The notes under the pieces are model-generated. The model searched no databases. It saw only the letters and a list, made by a program, of their open reading frames with translations, and was not told where the DNA came from. This document shows positions 1 through 11,174 of a stretch of DNA of 64,000 nucleotides, in pieces (the first letter of the stretch is position 1; each line of letters starts with the position of its first letter). The position numbers were made by a program, and so were the translations under genes. The stretch is from Lasiosphaeria ovina (taxonomy: Eukaryota; Ascomycota; Sordariomycetes; Sordariales; Lasiosphaeriaceae): positions 5,828,001-5,892,000 of the forward strand of contig JAULSN010000001.1 in NCBI GenBank assembly GCA_033439765.1. Reading direction: 5' to 3'.

Positions 1-3000
1 CGCGACTGCGGCGCATCCGATGAGAAGACGCCAGAGACCATGTTACCAAAAAACCCTTGGGGCTGTTCTGGGCTCTTGACAACCTGGGCTCTGGCCTCTT
101 CAGCCAGCAGCCTGTCGTGTCCGTTGGCCAGGACCTGCTCAAGGCCGTTCAGGAGGGATATCAAAGTGGTTTCCGGGCCGGCTGCATCGTGCGCGCCTGG
201 GCGATCGGCGGCTCGGAACAAGCGCTGCAGACTGGCAAAGGTGCTCCCAGTCTGGCTGCACAGCGTCTCCACCAGAGGAATCAATACCTGAAATACCGAG
301 TCCGAGTACAGAGGTAGGCATTCGCCGAGGAAACCAACCCAGCTATCCAGGACAGGCCGGCTGCTCAGCGAACTCAGTCCGGCCAGGATGCACTTTAGCA
401 GCGTAGGAGGGGGCGGCCGTATGTCTAGCGGCTTCTCGCCTGTCAAGGACGGCCTGAAGCCTTTGGCCGGGTCGAGGCTCGCCGCGCGCTTCTCGTTTGT
501 TGGGGATGTTGGAATCTCCACTGGAAGCAGCTCACGGAGTTTCAACGAGGCAAAAACAACATCAAGAAGCAAGACTTGCACATAAGGGTCAGACCCCGTG
601 AGGGATATCGTCAGCTTCTCGATCAGTCCCGTCTCGAGATGCAGTTTTGACAGCGACTCTGCGTATGGGTTAAGGAGAATCTGGTGTAAAACGGTCAACG
701 CGGAGCGGTATAGCTCTGCGACCCGCAGCCCAAAACCGTTGTTTTCCGGGACAGTATCACTGGGCATACACCGAAGGCAGACATCGAGAAAGAATTCCTG
801 GAACGTTATGTCCTCATCTGTCTCAGCTTTGCGTCGTGTTAGTTCCTGAAAAACCTGACACAAATTTCGCGGCAGACATACTGATCTCGGACAGCGGGGG
901 AAAATAAGCCGCCGACCGGACTATCTTCTTTGCAAGGACCGCCCAGACAGTGTCGGGTGTCCACCGGAAGACGTTCGACAGGGCGCGAATATAGTACAAT
1001 CCCAAGTCGAGGTCATCGTCTGCGGAAAACTGACTCGCGCCACCCAAGGAAGCCGATTTCTCTGCTTCCGGCCGACGCCGCAGAAACGGGAGCTCTGCAA
1101 ACTTGGACACAAATATGTTGAAAAGCCTGTTGCATTGTGTCAATACATATCAAATAGCCGGCTGGGGCGGCCTGCTTACTTGTCGATGCCCACAAGACTG
1201 CCGAGCCAAGTCTTGACAGTCATAAATAATTGTGTCCTCTCGTCACTGAGGGCATCCAGCATCAGGAACAGAGGCCGCGTGAGCATGACCTCGTAGTTAT
1301 CCATGCCGCCTAGACGCGGAGGGACCTTGGGGTCGCCGTTAGGAGTCTTGGGACCCCGTCGGTCGGCCCCAGAGGGGTTGTCTTGTAAGCTGTGAGACCA
1401 AAGGATGGAAAAGCTTCGGCCAGGATCGGCAGGGCGCTGAGAAAACGTGCCAGTAACGTCCTTTTGAAGCACCAATGAGCAGATGGCGGCCTCGACGTCC
1501 CGGTTCGTCGGCGTCAGTGCAGTCTGCAGCAGCCAAAGACTACGGACCGTCTCTACGTGATATTTGGGCTCCGAGGCCGAGAGGAACGTCCAGGCATGCT
1601 GGACCAAGGGAGAAACAAGCTCCGACAGATCAACAATCGAAATCCGGCTCGCTGAATATAGATTTGTAGACAGCGAGAGGATGGAGGAATAAGTAGTAAA
1701 TGCCATGGGTGACTCGGGAGAAAGGCCTCCCCGAAGAGATGAAAGAAGCTTCTTGGTGTCGAGGAATGACTTTGGAGGAGACTTGGACAGGAGGAGCATG
1801 AGAATCCGGCTCTTTACAGCCACGTCTGCGCCGGACTCTTTCTGGTCGAGGCTACCGCAGCTGAGATTGCACGCCTTCTGCAAGAGAAGTTCTGCTAGGT
1901 TTTGCGGGGCAAAGGGGGGAAGTGCGGCGTCCAGGTTTCCTTGGTCAGAGACATAAAAGGTCCTAATCTTTTTGAGCAGTTCCACATTGGGGATGGCCGC
2001 TAGTATCTTTGGCTCAACGGGGGGGGGGTGTTTATTCGCAGGGTCTTTTGTAAAGGCTCGCTCAGGGATCAGCTCGAGCAGACTTGCGGCGATCTCGAGC
2101 GCCTGTGCCGGGATGGAGGGGTCAAGGGACGAAAGCGACCTTTCTCTCTCCTTTGCCTCCTCCATCATGCACAGGATGGACAGGAGGGTCAGCGGAGCGT
2201 GGATGGTGATCATCTCCTCCTCTCTAACCTTAAAGTGCGTCAGAATGAAGTCGACAAGATTGAGCTTTCCCACGCGGTCAGCGACGGAGATATCTCCTGG
2301 GCTCACAGCCTGGGCGACCAGGGTCAGAATTTCACTGTAAATCAAGCCGCTTTCCACGCCATCGAAGAAGACGCTGGCACTCCGCAGAACCTCGGCGAAA
2401 TCGCTCTTGTTCTCGGCTCTGGCCTTGAAGTCGCGGACGCTATCCACGATAGGGAGGAACACCTCGGGCACAACCAAGCCGCCAATCTCCCACCTGTCCA
2501 TCAGAGACAGACACACACGGTACGGCCTTGCTCTCTCGGCTGGGTTGCTGTCCGAACTGGACTTGATCATGGCAAGCAGGGCCTTCGTCAGAGGCTGCAG
2601 GCCAAACTCCTCAAAGTAGCTCGTGCGCGACACAAGAAAGCCGTGGGCGTGGCTCGAGGGAGAGCTGGGAGATTCCAACCCGCTTTCTGTCTCTCCCGAG
2701 GCAGCGGGCTCGGGGCCAAGAAGCCAGGTCCACAGGCGCCTGTTGAGACTCATATCTCGGCGGGTTGTCACGCCAGACGCGGCTCTCAAGAGGAGCTCGA
2801 GGTCGCCAGCCTTGGCCCTGCGCTGCAGAACCTTGGAATGCAGCGGGAGATGGGTTACGAGCAGGTCCAGATATCCGCGCTGGATGAGAAGCTGGTCGTC
2901 GGCGAGACCAGCGGCAAAGCAGCGCACCAGCAGGCCTGGCTCGGGAGATGTTACGAGCTGGGAAAGCTTTGCAGAAACCTCTGTTTCCGCGCCATTCTGG

Positions 3001-3790
3001 ACATCACCTGATCTTTGCGATTCCGGGTGCAGCGGGTGGCCCAGCTCTGGAAGAGAGCGCACGAGGTAAGCGAGGGCGCCTGTCCTTCTACTGTGTCCGG
3101 TGATGGAAGCCAAGAAAAAGCACTGCCAAAAGAAGCCATCGCCAGTCGAGTGCGCCGGGGTGATGTCCTGGCTTCCCGGGGGTCGGATGGCAGCTTTGAA
3201 GCGCTCCATGAGCTTGAGGGTGCGCTCAAAGTCGTCGCTCGTCTCCTCTTCAAGACCGGGCAAGAGAGCCAAGACAATGGACTTGACGGCCGGGCGCAAG
3301 GCGCGCGGGTTCAAATCCAAGAAGTGGCGCTCGAGGAGGTCGAGAAAAGGAGAGCGCACGGCCAGCGAGGCAAAGGAGAGAACCGAGGCCAGGCCCGGGA
3401 GGTATAGGGGCAGGTCCTTGGACAGACCATCCTTGCCAATGACAGTGAAGACGTAGTTGTAGACCTCGAGAGCCTTCTGGTGGACGCCTGAGGGCAGGGA
3501 GGGGTTCAGGCACTGCGACAAGCGCTTCGCAACCGTCGGCTTGGCGGGGATGGTATGGATGGAGGAGGGGCGGGCTTGCAGCGCCTATTGCGGAGGATCA
3601 GCAGCGTGTCGAGGCTTGTGAGACAGTAGGGGAACGGGGAGGAGGTTCCCACCTTGAGCAGGCGGTTGAGGAACGAGATGTAGTCGGCCCATTCCTGCAA
3701 CGCCGTGTCGAACAGCGAGAGGGCTCGGTCGACGCCCGAGGCATAGCGGCGGTAATACTTGTCCTTAGGCGGCGTGTCCTCTGCAGCTCC

Positions 3791-3825
<35 letters not shown>

Positions 3826-3968
3826 TAGCGACAGGTCGACATATCATACGCAGAATAGAACCAAAACATACCGCTCCCCAGCTGGTTCCTCCACTGCCGC
3901 GGTACGGGCGACTCGCGGCCTGAGCTGTTGTCGGGCGACGCGGATCGCCGCCCGGGCTCGAGGGACAT
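1..3968 (-). CDS. DOP1: DOP1/Dopey family protein, 3' end cut by window edge
   Basis: DOP1 is a large peripheral membrane protein of Golgi and endosomes that works with the Mon2 and Neo1 machinery in membrane traffic. The N-terminal Dopey signature is clear: a segment with YYRRYASGVDRAL, then LNRLLK, and after an intron a PSLPSGVHQKALEVYNYVF block. Near the left edge the reading GFFGNMVSGVF is also typical. Inferred exons (minus strand) are 3968-3872, 3780-3653, 3584-1180, 1126-882 and about 817 (or 826) to 1; all junctions keep frame. About 1,230 codons are visible and the C-terminus lies outside the window. The start at 3968 (MSLEPGRR) is preferred; an in-frame ATG at 4097 would add 43 residues. 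The last visible intron must end at 818 or 827, because the nearer AG at 846 leads to a stop and sits just before an ACTAAC branch site. The family assignment is firm; the exact start is less so. Confidence 0.9.
3793..3821. repeat. 29-bp poly-G (poly-C on minus) homopolymer inside DOP1 intron 1
   Basis: Twenty-nine consecutive G residues on the plus strand lie within the first DOP1 intron (3781-3871). In the transcript they form an uninterrupted C tract between a CGCTAAC branch-like site and the GCTGCAG acceptor, so they occupy the polypyrimidine-tract position. The exact length may be affected by sequencing error. Confidence 0.95.
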
Positions 3969-4972
3969 GGTCGGCGGCGGCTCTGTCAGGGTGGTGCTGC
4001 TGCTGTCGCTGCTGTCGTTGCCACCGTTGTTTCGTCTGCTCTGGAGGTTCCCTACCCAGCCGAGTGTAGGTGCAGTTGCAGATGCGGGCGCAGGCAAAGG
4101 CTCGTCGCTATACGGAGGAGGTAGCGCATTCCATGCCGACTCGTAAAGTTGGATCCCGTCCCCAACTACCGTACCTTACCTACCAGGTACCTTACCTAGG
4201 TAGGTGTCCAGGCTGAGGCGGTGCCTACAAAGGCCAGAAGGATGTCGTCGTCACCCTGCTCAGGAACGGCAATGCGGCTAGGAATGGAATTGGTGCTGTG
4301 AGGCTACGTAATACCGGCCTAGGGTAAGTTCCATGGATGTTCCGTCGCTGCGGTGCGGTGCGGCTGCTAGATTGTCAGTTGTCATCAACAGTTGCGTGTC
4401 AGTGGGCGCACGATTGAGCTGCGCCGCGCCAACGGTACTGCGGGCTAGCTGCCTATCCGTAGCGGCGACGCCATTGGCTTCTCCATCCCCTGTCCATCCA
4501 GCTTGGTGCCTGACTTGCAGCGCATGGTGCAAGGCTACGTGGTAGGGCTGCCCCTACGAACGGAAGTTGCCACAGCTGCGCGGGCTGCTAGCTTATCGCC
4601 CGTACTGTCGTCATTTGCACTTCCTCCGACTTCCCTTCATCATTCCATCCCGTCCCATCTCATCCAACCTCACCTGTTTGACATGAAACTTGAAACAGCG
4701 GAATAGGCGGGTCACGGTTTGACAGCCTCAGATTTTGAGATAAAATTTGGACACGATGCCCCAAAAAGTACACCTCGGGTACTAGTTCTAGGTTGTTCGG
4801 GATGCAGATACGACCAAAGCAAACCCCCCCAAAGCCAAAACGTGCGCGGGCGATAATCACGACCTGGAGCACACGACAGCCCGAGCGATACGAGTAGAGC
4901 AAGAGGATCCCGCCAAGAGAAAATGCACGATTCAGACACAAGGGCGGCACCACCACCACCACCACCACCACC
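3969..4972. other. Divergent intergenic region between DOP1 and MON1
   Basis: This is about 1 kb holding the promoters of two divergent genes. No convincing coding sequence is seen. It contains a palindromic cluster of ACCTTACC and CCTAGGTAGG motifs at about 4171-4206 and a CAC trinucleotide run (about 4949-4976) that reaches the MON1 start codon. A candidate upstream ORF is listed separately. Confidence 0.7.
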
Positions 4973-5135
4973 ATGGACATGGACACGGACACGGACAGCG
5001 CGCCGCCAACAATGCAGACCCCCCCTCCCCCGCCCCCGCTGCCGCCGCGGCCGCCGCGCCGGAGCCCCTCGGGGGGGTCGTTGGGTTTGGCCTCTCCGGG
5101 AGATGCACTTGGCAATTTGCTCCAGCTTCAGGTAG
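4923..5135 (+). promoter_or_regulatory. Candidate overlapping upstream ORF of MON1
   Basis: An ATG at 4923 lies 50 bases before the MON1 ATG in a different frame. It opens a 70-codon reading frame that runs through the MON1 start and ends at 5135. If the transcript begins upstream of 4923, scanning ribosomes would meet this ATG first, which could lower MON1 translation. The transcript start is unknown, so the regulatory role is inference. Confidence 0.35.
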
Positions 5136-6985
5136 CGCCCGCCACGACGGCCGTGTCGTCGATCGACATCTCGACCCTCTCCTTCCCCGACGGATCGCGC
5201 GGCACCTTCTCTAGGACCGCCTCTCGAACCACCACGAGAGCCGCCTCTGCCACGGCAAGCGGATATGCCACCCCCACCCACGATACCCTCGGCGCCCTCG
5301 GCCCTCTGTCGGCCCGCGTCAACCTGGCCGACGGCTCCGACTCGATGAGCCTCATGAGCTTCGCCCCCACTCTGCGCCCGCCTGGAGACCTCGCCAGCCT
5401 CGTCGCCGGCGAGCTCAACAGGAAGAGCCCCGCCTGGATGCTGCTCAGGTCTCAGAGCGCCACCGTGCAGCCTTTCGAGACCAGCGTCGAGCGCGGCCCC
5501 TCTACCACTTCCGCCTTGGCCGGCTTCGAGAGCGAATTCGACGACATCCCCGACCGCAGCGCCGTCACGGCCGACGAGGACCGCCTGGCGCTGTGGAAGG
5601 CCAAGCTCAAGCACTACATGATCCTATCGTCGGCCGGCAAGCCCATCTACAGCCGCCACGGCGACCTGGGCCTGGTCAACTCGTACATGGGCATCGTGCA
5701 GACCATCATATCCTTCTACGAGGGCGCCCAGAACCCCCTCCTGGGCTTCACCGCCGGCAACGCCCGCTTCGTCATTGCCACCGAGGGCCCGCTCTACCTC
5801 GTCGCCATCAGTCGCCTGGGCGAGAGCGACGCCCAGCTCCGCAGCCAGCTCGACGCCCTGTACATGCAGATCCTGTCGACCCTGACCCTGCCCACCCTGC
5901 AGAACATCTTCGTCCACCGCCCCTCGACCGACCTGCGCAAGCCGCTCGAGGGCACCGAGTCGCTGCTGTCCTCGCTGGCCGACAGCTTCACCCGCGGCTC
6001 GCCCTCGGCCCTGCTCGGTGCCCTCGAGTGCCTGCGCCTGCGCAAGTCCCAGCGCCACTCCATCAACAACGCCTTCCTCAAGCTGCGCAGCGACAGGCTG
6101 CTCTACGGCCTGATCGTCGCCGGCGGGAAGCTCGTCAGCGTCATCCGCCCCCGGAAGCACTCGCTCCACCCGAGCGACCTGCAGCTCATCTTCAACATGC
6201 TCTTCGCCTCGGGCGGCATCAAGGCTGGCGGCGGCGAGAACTGGATCCCGCTGTGCCTGCCCGCCTTTAACAACCGTGGCTACCTGTACATGTACGTGAG
6301 CTTCTTTGGAGACGAGAGCTCTCCGGGCTCTCCAGGCTCTGCGAGGAACAAGCCGGCTGCGCCCCGAGAAGCAGCAGAGCAGCCGCATCCGCCGAGCAGT
6401 CCTCTCTCCAGCGACGAAGGACAGGCCGAGCAGGCCGAGGAAGACGAAATCGCCATCATCCTCATCAGCACCGACAAGGAGAGCTTCTTCGAGCTCAAGG
6501 AGATGCGCGACAGCGTCGCCCACCAGCTGGCCAAGAACGGCAGCCTGGCCATCATCAAGGAGGCCGTCCGCAGCGGACGGCCCTCGGTCGCCGCCATCGC
6601 GCCGGGCGTCCAGATCAGCCACTTTCTGTACAAGTCGCGCGCCAACGTGCAGTTCTGCATGGCGTCGCTGGACCAGCCGGCCTTTGGCGGCGGCAGCGGC
6701 AGCATAGCATCGTCATCGTCAAAGATGGTCGCCCGCCGCCGCCTCATGTCCCTGTACCACGAGCTACACGCGTCCATGCACGCCAAGCACTCGCACCTCA
6801 AGGTGCTGCACTGCGTCGGCGATGCTGCTGCCAGCCTCGCCTGGATCACCCCCGTCTTCGAGTTCTACTGCGTCGCCGGCCCGAATATCTCGCGCGCCCT
6901 CGTCACCCAGGGCGCGAACAAGATCGTTCAGTGGGCCCGCCGCGAGGAGGAGCGTTTGTTTATTATTGGCGGCGGCGTGTTTTGA
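4973..6985 (+). CDS. MON1: Vacuolar fusion protein MON1 (Rab7/Ypt7 GEF subunit)
   Basis: MON1 pairs with CCZ1 to form the guanine-nucleotide exchange factor for Ypt7/Rab7. This drives the early-to-late endosome switch, vacuole fusion and autophagosome delivery. The gene is one uninterrupted exon of 670 codons. Residues 1-200 are a low-complexity Pro/Ser/Thr-rich leader. The conserved region starts near residue 208 with [20 protein letters not shown] followed by [12 protein letters not shown], the first longin-type domain of MON1. Later blocks include [39 protein letters not shown] and, near the end, [11 protein letters not shown]. An acidic insert rich in Ser and Glu lies at about 445-485. 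The start at 4973 is the first ATG in this frame after a CAC run; MDMDTD repeats the initiator, so two starts are possible. Confidence 0.93.
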   Translation: MDMDTDTDSAPPTMQTPPPPPPLPPRPPRRSPSGGSLGLASPGDALGNLLQLQVAPATTAVSSIDISTLSFPDGSRGTFSRTASRTTTRAASATASGYATPTHDTLGALGPLSARVNLADGSDSMSLMSFAPTLRPPGDLASLVAGELNRKSPAWMLLRSQSATVQPFETSVERGPSTTSALAGFESEFDDIPDRSAVTADEDRLALWKAKLKHYMILSSAGKPIYSRHGDLGLVNSYMGIVQTIISFYEGAQNPLLGFTAGNARFVIATEGPLYLVAISRLGESDAQLRSQLDALYMQILSTLTLPTLQNIFVHRPSTDLRKPLEGTESLLSSLADSFTRGSPSALLGALECLRLRKSQRHSINNAFLKLRSDRLLYGLIVAGGKLVSVIRPRKHSLHPSDLQLIFNMLFASGGIKAGGGENWIPLCLPAFNNRGYLYMYVSFFGDESSPGSPGSARNKPAAPREAAEQPHPPSSPLSSDEGQAEQAEEDEIAIILISTDKESFFELKEMRDSVAHQLAKNGSLAIIKEAVRSGRPSVAAIAPGVQISHFLYKSRANVQFCMASLDQPAFGGGSGSIASSSSKMVARRRLMSLYHELHASMHAKHSHLKVLHCVGDAAASLAWITPVFEFYCVAGPNISRALVTQGANKIVQWARREEERLFIIGGGVF

Positions 6986-7768
6986 TGACATTTTGTTACG
7001 GTTCTTGTGGTGTTGCTGTCATTCATATATCATAGGTACAGGTACATATCTGGAGTAGGAGGAAGACGAAGAATGCAGGGATACTTCTAGATGAATTAAA
7101 ATATCAAAATACCAGACGACCATGTTTTCGAGTCTATCCCTCTCTTCCTTTTTCCTGGACCCCTCCTTTTTTCCCTCCACCTCGCAGTTTTCGAGTCTCT
7201 TGGTTACTAGGTAGACAGGTACCTAGGTAGGTCGGTAGTGAGACATGTAGAGACAAGTAGACGAGGAAAGGAAAATAAAGAAAGAGAAATAGTATCGGCA
7301 TTCGCTTCAGAACCTCAAAGGAAGGCTCGTCGGACTAGCTGACTGATTGACATGAATGAATCAATGGCTAGCTGTCTCGCTAGCCCGGGCTCTATCTCCT
7401 TGATGTGGTCTGGACCTGCTTGGACGCTTGTCAGCTGGAAGGATACAAGTCAACTCAATTCAACCCAATCCAGTCCAACGCGTTCAGTCCAGTCCACTCA
7501 GTCCAGTCCGACCTAATCTGATCTGATCTGATCTGCTGCCTCTTTTTCTCCGTTGCCAACACCCCCGCGCAGCTCCCCCCCTTTTGAAAAATAAATAAAT
7601 AAGTCAACAAATAAATTCTCGGTATTACGCACTACACACTCAGATCTCAGCTACACCCCCTTTTCCACTCTCTCGTTTCGTTCTCTTCCCATCCACTATT
7701 CTCCCCTGCCCCCTTCCCCTTTTTGCTAAAAGAAAAAGAGAAAAAGAAAAAAACATGTAAAGAACCAA
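6986..7768. other. Convergent intergenic region
   Basis: This is the shared 3' region of MON1 and the next minus-strand gene. No gene is seen. It contains a CTAGGTAGACAGGTACCTAGGTAGG-like cluster at 7208-7233, loose CAGTCCA repeats at 7480-7515 and a short GATCT repeat at 7515-7536. Confidence 0.6.
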
Positions 7769-10189
7769 TCATATCGACGTTCTCATGCCGCGCTTCTGCT
7801 GCTGCTGTTGCTGCGTCTTCGGAAGCGGCGGCAGCGGGAGTTGCTGCGACGGCAGCGGCTGCTTCTGAGGCAACTGCAGCCGCGACTGCGAGGCTGGAGC
7901 CAAGGTCGGGGCCGGAGCCGGCTGCTTGACCAGCGGCAGCGATAGCGGCGGCGGCACCATCTTGCCGTTGCTGTTGCGCTTCCACCAGGCCTCGTTCATG
8001 ATCCCCAGGCCTCCTCCTCCTCCGGCCGGAGGACCGGCCGGGCCTCCTCCTGCTGCTGCTGCTGTTGCGCTGCTAGTACTGCTGCTGCCGTCGCCGTTCT
8101 CGTGAAGCGACTGCTGCTGCTGCTTCTCTGCCTTGGCCACGGCCGCGGCTGCCTTGCTGTTTCTGTCCCGCGCCCGCCACATTGCCATTGTCGTCGTGGC
8201 GTCGCTGTTTTTCTTTCTGTGCTGTTGCGGTGGTTTCTGGTGTTGTTGTTGCGGCGGCTGGTATTGTTGCTGTTGCTGGTTTTTCTCCAGCTGCTGTTGG
8301 TACTGGTTCTGCTGTTTCGTCTTGTTCTTGTGTTGCTGTTCCTCTTCGGCCAGGACGCCCACGCCCGAGTCTTCGGTCGTCCGGCTCAGCCGCGCCATGC
8401 CGTCCGCCCACGGCGCCTCCTCCGCAGACCCCTGCGAGACTCCGCTCACAGCTGAGTCGCCGGCGGCGCTGCTGCCCGTGCTGAATAGGGGCACGCCGCG
8501 GACGTGGCCGGGGACCACAGCGATGGCCGCGTTGTTGCTGTTTTTGACATTGCTGAAGCTGCTCTTTCTGGCGTTGGAGCTGCCGTTTCCGTTGGCATTT
8601 GCATTTGCGGCGGCGGCGGCGGCATTGACATTAACCAGGGCGCTGCCGGCGTTGGTCATAAGATTGGAGCTGCGGCTAGCACGGGGCCCGCGGGCGGTGC
8701 TGGGACGCGACGACGACTGCTGCTGCTTCAACAACTCCATCATGTCGGCCAGCAGCGGCTGGCGCGGCGGCGTGGGCAGGTCGTAGGGGTTCCACGACAT
8801 GCGCCGCGAGTCGAGGCTGCTGGAGCCCGACATAATTGAGCGCTGCCGCCGCCGGTGCGACATGGACGACGACGACGACAGCATAGCCCGCGACCGCGGG
8901 CGCCAGGGCCGCGAGCTGAGCCGCTCCGGGATCGCCGGCCCGCACCGGTGCCACTCCTCGGCATGTGCGTCCGCAATCGGGTGCCGGCTGGGCCGCGCCG
9001 GCCCATCAATTTCGGCGTTTAGGTGGGCGAACGGGTTGTCGAACCCTTCGCTGCTGCCGCCGCCGCCCAGTAGCGGGTGCAGACCCGGCGAGTACGCCTG
9101 CTGCTGGAGCGCGCCCGACATGTAGTGGCGGCCCGGCGGCGGCGACAGGGCGTTGTGCTGCTGCTGTCCGACCTGGTACGCGATGGCGTCGGGACCGAGC
9201 GTGGTGGTTGCCAGACTGTTTTGGGAACTGCATGTGTTCAGCTCTGTTTCCTGGACGGGAGCCAGACTGAAAGCCGACTGCGACCGAAAGCCCGAATGGG
9301 GCTCCGTCATCATATGCAGCGCTTTGGCCGCTAGATAACTGTCCAGTGGTTTCTGGTTCATCGCCGAGTCCGATGCTTGTTGTTGTTGATATTGCTGCTC
9401 CAGTGACTGGGCAGCAGCCGGGTGGGGAGGCAGATCCGGTGCAGGGCGTGTCTCTGCCATAAGAGTAGATACTCGTTGGACCATTGTTGAAGGCCCCGCG
9501 ACTGGCTCTGGTGCCTGGTTAGCGGCCAGGAGCTGTTGGACAACCTCGGGCGGGATATTTGCGTCCAGCGGCAAAACCCCCGGCCCACCCACTTCTGGTG
9601 GTATTTCATCATCTTGTTGGCGCTGAGGTGGCTCTTGTTGTTGGCCCCCTTTATTCTGTCCATTGCCGCGGCCGAAGCAGCCAAGCTTTTTGTAGATTCG
9701 TTTCAGCCCGCTTTCCCTGTCTTGCTTGCCATTACCATTCAAGCCGACATCCTTGGACTTGCCGTTATTCCGTCCGAGTTTCGCCCCGAAGCGGTCAACA
9801 ATCCTTCCCCATCGTCCGCGGGCCTTGGGAGCTTCCACCTCTGCCACGACATCCCCAGCCGCGTAATCACTCTCTTCTTTGTCATCACCATCATCGACGT
9901 CGTCGTCAACGACTTGTGTATTGTAAATCTCTGGTTGGGGGAGTTGCTGGCGATATTGAACGTGGCCCTGGTGAGCGAACCGACCATGACCGCCTCGTGC
10001 GCCTGTCGACAGCGGTAATGGCCAAACCGAATTGGGGTTAACTCTTATTTCATCAGACTCGTTAGAATCTCGCGATTGCCTTGCCGATCTCCGCCGCCGT
10101 GCTCTTTCGTCGTTTGGCGCTGCGGTGTCGAATGCTCCCCGTGACGGCCTGAGGCCCCTTTCGTGTGGATACGTGTATGGTGGCTTCAT
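7769..10189 (-). CDS. Unrecognised low-complexity, Gln-rich fungal protein
   Basis: This is a single open frame of 806 codons from ATG 10189. I do not recognise a known domain. The N-terminal third is charged. It has an acidic stretch with DDDVDDGDDKEESD near residue 95, followed by a basic region (RGRWGRIVDRFGAKLGR, then LKRIYKKLGCFGRGN) that could form amphipathic helices. The middle is Ser- and Pro-rich with many RxxS-type sites. The last 250 residues are dominated by Gln, Asn, Ala and Gly tracts, including a run of Gln-rich repeats near 620-680, and resemble prion-like or disordered regions. The reading frame is open for 2.4 kb despite heavy repeat content, and the opposite strand shows only short shadows, so a real gene is likely. 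Function unknown; a disordered scaffold or regulator is possible. Confidence 0.7.
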   Translation of the reverse strand: MKPPYTYPHERGLRPSRGAFDTAAPNDERARRRRSARQSRDSNESDEIRVNPNSVWPLPLSTGARGGHGRFAHQGHVQYRQQLPQPEIYNTQVVDDDVDDGDDKEESDYAAGDVVAEVEAPKARGRWGRIVDRFGAKLGRNNGKSKDVGLNGNGKQDRESGLKRIYKKLGCFGRGNGQNKGGQQQEPPQRQQDDEIPPEVGGPGVLPLDANIPPEVVQQLLAANQAPEPVAGPSTMVQRVSTLMAETRPAPDLPPHPAAAQSLEQQYQQQQASDSAMNQKPLDSYLAAKALHMMTEPHSGFRSQSAFSLAPVQETELNTCSSQNSLATTTLGPDAIAYQVGQQQHNALSPPPGRHYMSGALQQQAYSPGLHPLLGGGGSSEGFDNPFAHLNAEIDGPARPSRHPIADAHAEEWHRCGPAIPERLSSRPWRPRSRAMLSSSSSMSHRRRQRSIMSGSSSLDSRRMSWNPYDLPTPPRQPLLADMMELLKQQQSSSRPSTARGPRASRSSNLMTNAGSALVNVNAAAAAANANANGNGSSNARKSSFSNVKNSNNAAIAVVPGHVRGVPLFSTGSSAAGDSAVSGVSQGSAEEAPWADGMARLSRTTEDSGVGVLAEEEQQHKNKTKQQNQYQQQLEKNQQQQQYQPPQQQHQKPPQQHRKKNSDATTTMAMWRARDRNSKAAAAVAKAEKQQQQSLHENGDGSSSTSSATAAAAGGGPAGPPAGGGGGLGIMNEAWWKRNSNGKMVPPPLSLPLVKQPAPAPTLAPASQSRLQLPQKQPLPSQQLPLPPLPKTQQQQQQKRGMRTSI

Positions 10190-11174
10190 ATTGACGAGGA
10201 TGCTCGGTTACCCTTCTGTTTGTTGGGATACGAAGACCGCCTCTAAAATTACAGATATCAAAAGAGTGTATCCCGGATGAATGAGCGATGCGCTTTCCCT
10301 CTTCAAGCTAGGATGAAAGACGCTTGTCGATGCCTCTGGCGATGGTCAATGACCGATGGTCGATGGTTGAGGCGACGCCAAGATGTCGGTGCCCTTTTTT
10401 TCTGCATAGGTTGTAGCAATGCGAAAGTTGTTGCGGCGGGGAAAAGGAAAGACTACGTAGGTTGGAAAGGAACGAAAAGGTAAATGAGTGTGCGGTTGTG
10501 CAGTTGGGAGGGTAAACCAACTACAGTTTCTTCTCCGAAAGTGAAGTGAGTCCCCGTTCTGTGCCCGCGGGATAGCAAGCGGAGGCTTTGTGTCTGGGGA
10601 TCGAAACTACCAAGAGCTCAAGGCTGTCTAGTACAGTAAAAGGGTTATGCCCAACACTTTGGGGCTCCGCAGCTATAGGGTTGTGAGCGTGAGAGTTGTG
10701 GCTCGTCGCCACTTCAAGGTTCACCGAGAGCCAAGGTATAAGAAAACAAAAAAAAACTTTCTCTGTATGACATACTTACCAAAACGCCATCAACCTATGG
10801 CTCCTTCCAACAGCAGGGAAACCGGTACCCGGCTTAGATTCCCTCCATAGTATCCATCAACTCGGGTGAATACAACAGGCCGTGGCATCTTGAATCCTGC
10901 AGCCGAACCCCTTGTATCTCAAACACTGTGCTCCGAGAGCATCTTGGAAGAAAAGAAGCAAAGTAAAACCAAAGCAGGCGGCAATTTTCCTTCCTTGCAA
11001 CCATGCCAAGACAAGATTCCGATCTGCGTCTGCTAGGACTCGAATAACAGACTTCCAAAAAGTAACCACCTGCCCAAGCCAAAGTAGAGCAAGATGCGAG
11101 GCTCGCATAGCCAACATAGCATTATGCAAGCCAACGCCAGGATTCCACATCCCAGTGCCAAAGACTCTTGACAC
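10190..11174. other. Intergenic region between two minus-strand unknown genes
   Basis: No confident gene is seen. The left part should hold the promoter of the Gln-rich gene and the right part the 3' region of the next gene. If the GTGAGT overlapping the stop of that next gene is a splice donor, a terminal exon could lie here (an open minus-strand frame covers 10857-11174). Confidence 0.5.

Noticed and set aside
2028..3011. 327-codon plus-strand open frame opposite DOP1
   Set aside because: The opposite strand carries a continuous DOP1 reading with family signatures; this frame has no recognisable content.
3305..3318. GGGTTCAAATCC, resembling a tRNA B box
   Set aside because: It lies inside a DOP1 coding exon in a conserved frame, and no A box or cloverleaf surrounds it.
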